Below the pieces are notes generated by a model. That model did no database searches. It was not told the DNA's origin and worked only from the letters and a program-made list of their open reading frames with translations. Below are positions 9,831 through 20,340 of a stretch of 64,000 nucleotides of DNA, in pieces. The first letter of the stretch is position 1; the number at the start of each line of letters is the position of its first letter. Both the position numbers and the translations under genes were made by a program. Source of the DNA: Atopsyche davidsoni (lineage: Eukaryota > Arthropoda > Insecta > Trichoptera > Hydrobiosidae); contig JAILWY010000009.1 in NCBI GenBank assembly GCA_022113835.1, positions 4,873,501 through 4,937,500 of the forward strand, in the 5' to 3' direction.

Positions 9831-11833
9831 TGTGCCTTACGGGAAGGCCGTCAGATTAAATATCATAATTATCAGCAAGTTCCAAGACTACGGGCAATTT
9901 TGGTTCCAACTTATTGTAAAATTGTAACTGTACTATATTGGATGCTGTATTAGATTTTGCAGTAGATGTACTTTTCTTCAATGTGAATATATTTTCAATT
10001 ATAATTTTTTTTATCACATTCACTGTTTACTCGAAAAGAAACCTCACACTTGGATGCATCGTTTAATAAATATGAAATGAAAAGTCTGCGTGAAAATAAA
10101 GGATTACCATTGTTTGAAAATACACAGCAAATATGAAGGAACAATCAGATCGTTTCTGAGTAAGGCGCATCGTCGTGTTTGGGCAACGTATTATATTTTT
10201 TGTGCGAGCCGGTGGGAACTCAACTTTAATTACAAGTAATTGGAACGTGTAGTCTTCACTTCTCGTACGATAGCGAAAGTACATCTTAATCATCAAAAGT
10301 TATATTGGGAAGAGAAAAACCCGACAGCCGCGCCAATCAAAAATAATTATTATATGCATAAGAAGAATATTTGTACTGTAATACAATTTTGTAAAAAATA
10401 TGCTTTGACGGTTGCAAGCCCCTGGATTCTATTCGTTTCAATGCACCAATCGGTAGGTTATTACGATGGGCCTGGCTTCGATCAGAGACTTTCGTAGCAG
10501 CATAGCTCTTAAGTTTTCTTTGTTATTATTTTATTTATCTAGAATCTAGATAAATGAGGCTAAGCATATCAATACTGCGCGGAACCATCATTTCAGTTTC
10601 CCCAGCTGGCATATTGGATATATTTATTTTCTCCTCAACCATATAACATTGGATTGTGCATTGATGGTGCATTCGTATAATCTCCTAAAATAGGTGTCAG
10701 CTAGGTGAAAGCTTGTGTTAAAAAGACAACATGTTATTTGTGACAAATTAAGTCACAAGCAGTGTGATATAATAAAACAAGTCTAATTATTTAGTAAGTG
10801 TTTTTTTTTTGTTTCACAATGTTTCAATGTAATTCGGTTCACTCGTTGGAGGACTTTTCCAAGTTCCAAATAAGATTTGTTTTCTTTGGCATTGCGCTAC
10901 AGATTTATAGTGCAAAAAGTGCTGTGCTAAATATTATATCCAAAAATATTTTATCTTAGGTGAATGTCATAAACGCGATCGTAAAAGATTTCACTTTGGA
11001 GTAAAAACAATGCTTAAAAGTGCATAATCTTGCCGAAATAACATTTGAGCAATTTTAATAAATCTGCTTGATTTATCTTCATAATATTTGTAAAGGAGCC
11101 GTTGTAATATTATTGGACACAATAATTTTAGCATTACCACAGTAAAAACTTGCCAACATATTTTTTTGTTTTCCATGTGTAATTAAAAATAAATGCGGTT
11201 TCAAAGGTCAAAACCATAAAAATTATATTATTGATAAAATAACATTGGGTTACTTAATTTTTAAATAACTAATCAATGCAGTACTTTATGCAAGGTCTGT
11301 GGCGTAGTTAATATCCTGTAAATATTGTTTTATGTATAATAACTTTAGAAACTAGGTTAGTGATCTCTTCTTTACTTTACTTTGTGAAAATTTAATCGAT
11401 TTTAGATAATTTTCATACGTAAATGAAATATTAAATTATTTATTTTTATATATTTTTACTAACGAAGTATCGTTAATAATCAAGAAAATCTTGTTTTTAA
11501 GGTATTTGTAAGAAATCGTTCTTATACTATAGTAATACTATACAATCAAAGTAAATAGTCACCACCATTGCAAGTTGGCCTCATTTTTACTTGTGTACAA
11601 TTCAAAAGCTTAACAACGCAACTTGCTTTATTTAGGCAAGTATTATTTTGTAAGTCTTAAGGTGCAAGTAATAACCTTTCACACAACTTTCATGACGTAC
11701 TCGATTTTAGTTACAAAATGCATAGATGCAGATTAATAACACACCCAAGTACATTAACATCGACTCGGAAATTTTTCATTCATATTTTTTGATAAGCAGG
11801 TATATTAAAGTTTAAGGTAATAATTGACCTTAC
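9831..11833. other. Region without a supported gene; one short palindrome
   Basis: AT-rich. Open frames of up to 85 codons at 10063-10497 overlap on both strands and show no family features. The only structural feature is the palindrome at 10533-10555, with 11-nt arms ATTTATCTAGA and one central base. Confidence 0.5.
10533..10555. repeat. Perfect 23-nt palindrome
   Basis: Arms ATTTATCTAGA and TCTAGATAAAT around a single A. Could be a chance hairpin; no neighbouring element is visible. Confidence 0.6.
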
Positions 11834-11944
11834 CTTCGGATCTTCTTTCCCTTTTCTAGTACTTAAAGCAATATCTTGACTGTTAAGGCCACGGGTCGCT
11901 TCTTTAATTCGTATATTTTCTATACCAGAGCGGCAGCTTATCAT
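11834..11944 (-). CDS. Candidate exon (possibly first coding exon) of an unknown gene
   Basis: On the minus strand an ATG at 11944-11942, preceded by GTAGCAG, opens a frame of 37 codons that ends exactly at CCGAAG|GTAAGG, a strong donor site. The peptide begins MISCRSGIENIRIKEATRGL and ends in NSQDIALSTRKGKEDPK; charged, soluble-looking residues and codons such as ACC, CGT, GGC and CCG stand out from the surroundings. A second frame that overlaps upstream, about 11900-11998, also looks protein-like (INLTVLAQYIDVADDKLPLW) and stops at TAA near 11902. The block could therefore instead be one frameshifted coding piece, perhaps from a mobile element. A stop lies directly upstream of the ATG, so this is either a start exon or an exon beginning at the CAG. 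I do not recognise the protein. Confidence 0.35.
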
Positions 11945-12370
11945 CTGCTACATCGATATATTGCGCTAGTACTGTAAGATTAATGCCAGCTTCAGTGCAT
12001 AATTAGAGAACTCATCTAAACACAATCCTCTCGTTTATTTAATTTATTGCTATTGCATTACAGTTTTATACTATAACCATTCTTAAGTTTAATAATAATA
12101 AAATATGCTTCTATTCTTTATATGATTTTGTTATAATAAAGTACTGATAAAATTTCACTGAAAATATGTTCATAAAATATAAACATTAGAAATACATAAT
12201 TATTTCAATTTTTTATCATTAACAAAAACGGTCTCTCTAACATGAAAATAAAGATAAAAATAAAAACTTCAACAATTAATGAAAACACTTTATTTTTCTA
12301 GAAATCATTTATGCAGATACAAATAATAATTCATGGAACTGGTATTTTTTTGTAATACTCCATTTTATTA
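11945..12370. other. Region without a supported gene
   Basis: Apart from the overlapping minus-strand frame noted under the candidate exon, only AT-rich sequence is seen. Confidence 0.4.
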
Positions 12371-12458
12371 TAATAAAATAAAACCAAATGGTTTTGGAGA
12401 CTACGTTAATTTCACTTATAGCGAGAGCTCTTTCGCCGAACACAGCATCTTCAAAACT
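12371..12458 (+). repeat. Dispersed repeat D, copy 1
   Basis: Shares with 15241-15330 an ordered series: TAATAAAA, AAACCAA, TGGTTTTGGAGACTACGTT, TTTCACTT, GCGARAGCTCTTTCGCC, then ATCTTCAAAACT. The core forms a small hairpin (GCGAGAG with CTTTCGC, one mismatch here). About 88 bp, a few substitutions between copies. Class unknown. Confidence 0.75.
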
Positions 12459-14949
12459 AATAAGTACACTACACAAACACTACAAAAAATAATAAGTAAT
12501 AATTATGTCAGGTTTAAGTATGATTGATGAATAAATTGTGTCACCATTAAAGATAGCCAAGAGACATCGATTCAGTCTTACTTGTATCAAATTATTTTTT
12601 TTGTAATATTTAATTACTATACAAACTTTTATACCAATAATCACACATTAAAGTTAAATGCAACTGAAAATTACTATATCGTTTATTACAAGTCATGATA
12701 CTTGAACTTAACATTTTTTAAACAACTGAAAACTTCATATACCTTTTATATAATTGAACAATTCACAAATATTTTCGATAACGAGGCATTTACACGAAGC
12801 AATCGCTGGATTATTTGAGGCATAATTTCCCTACTAACCGGCTCCCTGTTGGTTAAATTATTAAAAACCGCTCTGATTGCCCACATTTTCCATGGAAACA
12901 GGCAAACGCCTGTCCAGTGGAGTTGCCACAATTTAGAAAACGCCTGTTCCTCTGAAGGACGATGGGGAAACGTTCTGTTATTGAAGCATGTTGTTCGGAG
13001 CCTTGCTTTGTTCTCCGGTGAGTTTAATGCGATTACTTACAAAAGAATAAAGCAACTGTGTAAACGCCGCTAACCACGTTAATGGCAAATCAAAAATACT
13101 TAGTTGAGTGTGTTTCGATGTTTTTTTTTTACTAAACCGTTGACTTTTTTTGCGTTTCACAATTGTATGCAGTCAGTTGCTTTTGACGTTGTTGATAGAT
13201 ATGTTGTTATGTACGTTTATAGCATTTTTTTTTGTTATTATGATGCCAATACGCAAAAATGCTGCCAGATGTTTTTTGTTTTTTATAGAAATTAAAAAAA
13301 TGACCATTCGTCAAAGAGTCGTTTAAAATATAAAACACTGTATGTGTACCTAGTATCGTAGTAATGTTTAATATTTGTTTTCTAGTTAACAGGTAATATA
13401 AATATATTTAAATTAAGCTGAATAGAATTTGTATATTATTCAAATTACTACAATGAATTATAGTCTATATAAAACAAACAGTATTGTGGTAGATAAGTTC
13501 ACGTTATAGATCTTAGATGTTGAGTCCGTGTGTGTAATGATAAATAACGTCAATAACCCTTAAAATCATATTTGGTGTTTTAAAATAAATAAATACAGTT
13601 TTTAAAAAGTATTAGTATATAAACAAAAAAAAATTACTCTTTCGTCGTGAGGAAAATTACTACCCGAAATCGTACGGGTTATTTGAAAAAGTATGCATAC
13701 TGACTGAATCGAAACGCTCATAGCCTACTAGATAAAAAATTTGCGTAATTTTTAAATGCGTTTTAACAGCTTATAATATATAGATCACTAGTTTGAAGAG
13801 AAATTCAGGTGCGTTCATCGATTATATTGTAATATTCATATTTCTATGGATACGATTTCATCCGTTCGAGTGCGTTCACTCAAAGAGTTACTGTTGCATA
13901 AAATATCCGAGCCAATCGTAAAACATAATTATATCATCAGCTAGTATGTAGGCGATCCGAATAGCTCTCCGTATGTAGAGCAACTGTTTTTTGCACGATT
14001 TTCGCTGACCATATCATTTAGACACAATAAATTCGTTGTTATCTAAGCCAGCGGCTCTTATATATCCACCGGGTAAGGTTTTAGCCGTGGTATACATTTT
14101 AATGACCCTCGTGTGACCCCTAGCACCCAAATTATATCCAAAACCGATAGGTACACTTTCTGTTTTTGGAAATAACACTAAAAACTATTATTAGATATTA
14201 TTAATACTTTAGTTTATTATTCAACGGATAATTGGAAAATGTTTCGTTTTGGCGGCCGTTGTTAATGAAAATTCAATGCATTCATTATAAACGACTGCAT
14301 TACCGGATCAAAAATAAAAAATTCTGTTGTAAAGATTATATTAATTTTTTTACTATTGTATTTCATTATTTCTATGTAAAATGTATTTTAATGTTTATAT
14401 TTATTAAATGTAATTTTTACGATTGATTATATTTGACTGCGTAAAATAAAAAAAATCAAAGTATCAAATATAAGATTTGTTTCGTTCTTGGGCTTTTAAG
14501 ACAAGCCACCTTCTCCTAGAGGCAACGTTTTGATCACTGAAATCATTATTGAAGATGTATTCAGTACCAAAGTCGAAATTCTGGACTGAAAGATGATATT
14601 AAAAGCAGCTTGGTACTCAATAAATAGGTTTAATTAATAACCTCCCTTCATATTTCAAATAAATAATTAATATTTAAGAATTGGTAGTCGAAATAAATAC
14701 ATATGCAGAATTTGTCATCTTTAGATGGAGTAGATAACTGCCAACCGAACGTAACTGACCAATGGCATCGTAAAACTATAAAAAAAAAACTACCCAAAAT
14801 AAGGGAGCACTGCTGCCTAATTACAAGTCAGTTCTCAGATAAGTTGCTACGTGTGTAGGCAGCTTTAGCTACATATTAGTACCAGACGGACTACGCAGCT
14901 TCATGTATCCCCCATAAGTGGTCCAAGGCCCGGTGAAAGAACTATCTAG
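12459..14949. other. Region without a supported gene
   Basis: A patch of balanced composition at 12840-13080 is open on both strands, and GTGAGT follows at 13018, but no convincing acceptor pairs with it. Another patch with mixed composition is at 13800-14150. No recognised feature. Confidence 0.45.
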
Positions 14950-15012
14950 AATCTGAATTGAATCTTCATAGCCTAATTAAAGGCTAGCCGTTGCGCCACC
15001 CGCGCGGCCTAC
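14950..15012 (-). repeat. tRNA-derived SINE-like fragment (S4)
   Basis: The minus strand reads GGGTGGCGCAACGGCTAGCC, a good tRNA-type A box, then GAAGATTCAATTC at the position of a B box. No clover-leaf acceptor stem is seen, so a SINE or tRNA relic is the likelier reading. Confidence 0.4.
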
Positions 15013-15240
15013 AACAATGGCGCTCTGTGCATTCTCAGCGGGGCTTATTAATCACTCGCCTTGCCTTCGGCCGGATCTTCTCCCAGACCTCCATCGAATA
15101 CGTTTCAACACTCTGACTGGATCCACCACACGCTCATCACTGCCTGGGACTGTCCCTGTGTGTAAACAAATAACATTCGATGTTCTCACACAGTGCTGTG
15201 CAGATCTACGCAAACTGTTTGACATCATAATATCGTATAA
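15013..15240. other. Patch of balanced composition, unassigned
   Basis: Open frames exist on both strands (15017-15364 + and 15052-15315 -) but neither shows a family motif, and both run into repeat D. It may be part of the same element as the SINE-like head or of repeat D. Confidence 0.3.
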
Positions 15241-15330
15241 TAATAAAAAAAAAAACCAAGTGGTTTTGGAGACTACGTTTATTTCACTTGTAGCGAAAGC
15301 TCTTTCGCCAAACACGGCATCTTCAAAACT
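15241..15330 (+). repeat. Dispersed repeat D, copy 2
   Basis: Homologous to 12371-12458 in the same orientation. Here the core hairpin is perfect: GCGAAAG and CTTTCGC separated by CT at 15293-15308. Confidence 0.75.
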
Positions 15331-15575
15331 GAGTCTATACAGAAAAAAGCGAGCTTATACATAACAAATTCAAGAGAATACATGAATCATAGATTATAGA
15401 GTGCTGTGAAACCCCATTAAAATGATATTAACAGCAATAATTCTGATACTTAAATAAACTAGTTTGTGATGATTCCTGGCTGTCCTGGCCACAATCTGAA
15501 AGCAATTAATTTGAGTGCAGAATCACAGTGTATTTTTAAAAATATTAAGAAGGGGAGAATTTAGTTGTTCGCTGA

Positions 15576-16030
15576 TCAAAAGGAATTCTTAATTATTTCT
15601 AGTTGCTTCAAAATATTAAGTCTATAGCCTTTATTAGAAACATGAAGGAGACTTGGCTTATTGTCTACGTTTAAATTATGTTTACTGTCATTAAGATGTA
15701 TTGCAAATTGTGAATCTAATTTATTATTTTTAAAAGATGCCAGGTGCTCTTTGTATCTTGTTGCAAAACTACGACTTGTTTGACCAATGTACATAGCTTT
15801 ACAGTCATCCCAAGTTAATTTGTAGACTCCACTCTTCTGGAAGGCATCAACTTTGTCCTTACTGTTTTTTAACTGAATTTTTAAAGGCCATTTTAAATTC
15901 TGATAATTGTTTGCAAATATCAAGTGAGATTTGACCAAAATATTCAATGCATCTAAACGGCTTCTCTTCGTCGCTACGGCTAACAGGGTATATTTGATTA
16001 GAGATTTTGCATGTGTTAATCATAATATTG
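15576..16030 (-). pseudogene. Penelope-like element, C-terminal GIY-YIG endonuclease fragment
   Basis: The minus-strand frame at 15576-15947 (123 codons) contains, near residues 39-68, SGVYKLTWDDC followed by MYIGQTSRSFATRYKEH. This is the GIY-YIG nuclease signature with the Penelope-type linker, in which the cysteines before and after KLT form a zinc-binding pair; here the first is tryptophan, suggesting decay. A second conserved block, FAIHLNDSKHNLN at about 81-93, follows. Penelope-like elements are retroelements with a reverse transcriptase joined to this nuclease. The open frame extends in phase upstream to about 16024 (AKSLIKYTLLAVATKRSRLD), but no reverse transcriptase domain can be seen, so the copy is 5' truncated. 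No LTR is apparent next to it. The frame starts with TTG rather than ATG, consistent with an internal fragment. Confidence 0.8.
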
Positions 16031-16254
16031 TATTATCTTCGTATGACGATTCAGTAAAAATATATTGTGAAGATAATTTACCCAAACAAAATTTACTCCG
16101 TATCCCGTGAATTTTTTAAATGTGTATTGAGGGTCTCAAAACCAAGCCAAAATTATTCAGTCCCGATTTTTTTTTAATTATTCATGGTGTTTCTGCCTTT
16201 GGCGCAACTGAACTATGAACAGTTCAATACTTGCGCTAATAAGACAGTTTATGA

Positions 16255-16607
16255 CACGTAAATAAGAGAGCTTACCTGTGGTCCGATCGTAAATCACTTT
16301 GGCAAATTTCATCAATGGAATTATACTCACATAAACGTCTATGGAATATAATGGAAACGGTCGTTTTTCATCTTATCAGTGTATTCACGTACATAAACCT
16401 TGAAAGTGTTGGTTAACACCTACCAAGCCAGCAAGTCAGATTGAAGTGAAAAATTACATGGGAAAAGTTGAAATAGACGATAAGTTATGGTTGGACTTTT
16501 ATTGCATTTTCCTGACCGAGACAAAAAAATATGTGCAAAAAAGTTTTTGCTTAAAATGTATTTGGCTTTTGGGATTCAATCCTGACACTTCTGTACATTG
16601 TCACTAA
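16255..16607 (+). pseudogene. Unrecognised coding-like stretch, two overlapping frames
   Basis: Two plus-strand frames overlap by 13 nt in a +1-like relation. The first, 16255-16416, reads 53 codons (for example RAYLWSDRKSLWQISSMELY, ATG at 16315). The second, 16404-16607, has 67 codons (for example KPASQIEVKNYMGKVEIDDK, ATG at 16458). Both are rich in tryptophan and mixed charge, unlike the lysine, asparagine and isoleucine frames typical of AT-rich noncoding DNA. Together they might represent one frameshifted protein of about 115 residues. The minus strand also holds protein-like frames over 16275-16420 with a GTAAGC donor at 16274-16269, so the true coding strand is uncertain. I recognise no family; a decayed mobile element is the likeliest origin. 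Confidence 0.25.
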
Positions 16608-19200
16608 TTTTATGTTTTTCTTGGGGTAATTATGATGAATAAATAAATACTCTATTTCGAGTAAACCGATGGGTCCTATCTATCGCATTGTAATTATCTT
16701 GATAAATACAAACTTTTTTTAAAGATGAACAATACTACTACTACTTCTATAGCAAAAAATATTTGACTTTCCTCTAGTCAGTGGTCATGCATTTCTATGA
16801 TTATTTATTTGTTGTAACAAATTAAATCGATGTTATGTGAGCTATTTACTCTGTAGCATTTGTTTTCTTTTGTTCAAATTTTTAAGCCTATCGACAAGTA
16901 CATACTTGGTACTTATTAATCTTTGTATACAATTTGTGAATGTATCATACGATAAAGGATTACCGCAGTATCTGGAGCATGGTTTTAATTACACGATCTG
17001 ATATTTTCGCTTTCTTGATAAATGTTAGCTCCGTCAGTGGAATTAGTTCTGCCAGTCACTCTTCGGAGACAATGGAGTTCCAAAGGTCGGATTTTCTAGT
17101 AAGGGCGATTATATCTGGAGCCCATACAGCCCGCATGGTCCCCGCCATTGTGCGAAGGTTTATTGGAATACATCAAAATAGAAAGAGAGACACATTAAAA
17201 AAAATAATAATTCGTTATCACCACAACATAGCCAGTTTTTAATAGTAAGCAATCGTATTGTTACGTGTTTCATTATTTCTTTCCCGGAACCACAACGAAT
17301 CATTCCATTTTATCTTTATGTCTAATTACTCATTTGAAAATCCGGCTTGTAAGCTTAACGATTAGCATTAAACGTTGCTCATGCTTACAGGAGTAAGAAA
17401 ACTGTCAAATATTAATGGACCAATAAAAAATATGTTATACAATTCATACTTTGTATAAGCACAACTATATTTAACAAAATAATATAAGTAAGCTACAACA
17501 CAAAGTTATCATAATCAATCTAAATCAAATAAGGCATGTACTAATATATGTCAATTTAACTACTCATGATTATAAAAAGTAAAATGCTTTCACTGAACAA
17601 TAGGGTGAAAATAACATTCTCTCAATTGTATGGAACCCATTAGCCCTAATTATAGAGGAATTCACACGAGTCAAAAATACTGCCAGTTTAACAAAAATAG
17701 CATCTAGCAATGCATTTTACAAACAACAATTTTTAATCTAAAATTAATTGATGATTTCAATATCAAGTGGCACGCTAGAAGGTGATGTTGCTCTAAAAAT
17801 TGTTAGTACTTTAACCCGAGTAACCTTATACTACATAAAATCAGTAAGTACATTTGTTACTTAATTAAAGTATAAGCACCTGCTATTAGTTTCAATAAAT
17901 TATGGCAGCATGTTTAATTACAGCAGAAATAAAAACTCCCTTTTTCATCGAAACCAATTAACACCTGCTAAAACATAGAACACATGTATAGCCAGCGATA
18001 ACATAATATTTTTTAGATTAACAATTAACTGATTTATAGCAAAACTATTTATTCTAATCGACATCAATTGCGCAATGTAAGGCAACCAGTTTTTTTACTG
18101 ATTATTATTGGAACCAAGTTAAAAAAAAATCAAATAAACTCACTAATGGCTCTTACATGTAAAAAATATCGTCTTATAAAAAATTAAAATTTTTAAGATT
18201 ATTTATTTTATATTTATTAATTTATATATTTTCTAGGATTATGCTTACAATACGGTGTGTGGCTATCATCTAATCCTGCATGGAGGTTATGGGGATTACA
18301 AGGTGTGGCTTATGTGGTAGTATACATGAATTTCTCTATTTTCGTTATTGAGTTTGTATAGGGAAAAATATGAGTAAAAAAGGCTTTCTTGCGTAAGTTT
18401 AAGAACAAGTTAAAAGACTAGATAACAAGGATAAATATTAAAGAGATAGAACATAATAAAATATGCTGCATGTTTGTGAATCGAGTGCTCCGAGAATGCT
18501 GCCAGGTATTGCAACAATCGCCTTGTGTGATACTGCCAGGGCTGCCGCAGCCTAGGCGACTACAGCCTGTAAGACCCGCCATATTTGTCAGTATTTTTAA
18601 TGGATCAGTCGAAATATAAAACACAGCAATGAGTTTCAAAAAACAGTTGCGTCATACCGGTATTAGCGTTAATTTAATTCACTGCATAGCTTGTAGATAA
18701 ATTTAAGGATACAAAATAAAAAGAAGCACGCTTGTTGAAATAGTAAGTAAGAATTAAAATATAATTTAATCACTAGTTGATTTAATCATCGTGCAAAGAG
18801 TGCTGTGAAGTAAAATGAGACTTGTAGAAGATAATATTTAAACGTTTTAAAGTAGTTACAGAGTTTTATAAATAATGTCTGTTGTAGTTTTTTCCCTGTG
18901 TCAAAAAAATGATACAGAATTTAATATTTACTGCAATACCTTTAAAATGGGTTTTTTTGTATTCCGCCTTGGAGACTTAACAAATCTGCATATAATCGTT
19001 TCAATACCAATTTATTTAACTCTCTGTATGTAATATGAATATATATTTATATAGATTTGAGCGATGTTTTGGGGAATACGGGATACGCTTCGGTCTATAA
19101 TATAACAGTGTAACGTCGTTTTTCGGCTCGTGCAAATCTTGTATTTAATTAATTACTCTATTATCCAATTAGTATAAATGCTTTTGCAGTGTATTATTAA
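16608..19200. other. Region without a supported gene
   Basis: Frames at 16940-17242 (+) and 18418-18639 (-) have mixed composition but no motif. Otherwise AT-rich sequence with no recognised feature. Confidence 0.5.
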
Positions 19201-20340
19201 AACAGTAATAAATCTAATAATGAAAAAAATCGTGTACTCGAAAAATAAGTATTGGGGGGGGGGGACTCAAAAGGTTTTACACAAGGGCGTCGTGCTTGCC
19301 AACGCCAGCCCTGGGTATTAGACAGCGACCTCGTTGTTACTGCAGGCTTATTGTATCATAGATAACAAGTCCGGGCGTGATGAAGTGTTAAATAAATAAT
19401 GTTGACCCGCGGATTGCGTGTGGAAAAAAACGCCGCCTGGCAACTGACAGGCTGCCTTGAGAACCAATCCAGCTGCTAGTGAAAACAGGGAAAAGGTCAC
19501 TCTTGTTACAGGCACTCGCTGAAGTGTACGCGAGGAAGGAAGGTTATTGTTTGGTTAATCTCTGTGTTAAAACGCCTGTCAACAAGTCAATCAAAGGGTT
19601 GCAATGAGGTCGCGAGTATAATACATCTTTGCATTGTAATTTGAACGGATTTCCTGATATGGAAAATGCGAGTTGTTCACGATATATTTTTGCATGAAAC
19701 CATTATAGTCAACTGCCATGTAACTGAATATGTTTGATAGCTGTAGCGAGTCTTGATTAATCACAATCACAATTGACCATCAAAGCTTTATATTATGAAA
19801 TATTTCAACCTTTATATTCACACAAATCAATGCGTGGGAGAAGTGTTTAATACAACAAGTAATTGACAGAATAAAAACACGTAAATATATTAAGATTTTA
19901 ATTGGGTTTTTCTTCTGAATTATCACATACACATAAAATGCTTCACTGCAAAAAAAAATTAACGTTTAAACCCTGAATATGTATTTCAATAGCAGATCAT
20001 TTCGTAATCGCCAGCGTTGAGTGATTGAAAAACACAAGAAGCTTAGCGGGTTCTGGAAAGCTCCCATTCGGCTTGTTCAATAGTTCAGTAAATCATTTTT
20101 AGCTTACTGAGAAAAAATAGACGTTTTTTATTCAATTCTTATAATAAATGACTTATCTCCTGCTGCAGCCCAAAGCCGCCAATAAATATTCCGGTCTGAA
20201 TTTAACAAAACAATAAAGCTGGCGAGGTTGCCATAAATCTCTCCGGTCGGTCGACAGTCTCGTATTATTGTTCCAACTTGAACACGCTTGGTCTTTGCAA
20301 TACTGCGGCTAGGGTAAAAGATGCAGTTACGAGTTCTTGG
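19201..20340. other. Two blocks of balanced composition, candidate conserved noncoding DNA
   Basis: Blocks at 19254-19620 and 20000-20330 have clearly higher GC than their flanks, no long open frame and no repeat match in the window. An 11-base G run is at 19254-19264. Enhancer-like function is only a guess from composition. Confidence 0.25.

Noticed and set aside
12849..13073. Plus-strand ORF followed by GTGAGT as a possible exon
   Set aside because: No polypyrimidine tract before the CAG at 12901 and no recognisable peptide.
19254..19264. 11-base G run as a quadruplex or assembly signal
   Set aside because: A single homopolymer run with no repeated G blocks around it.
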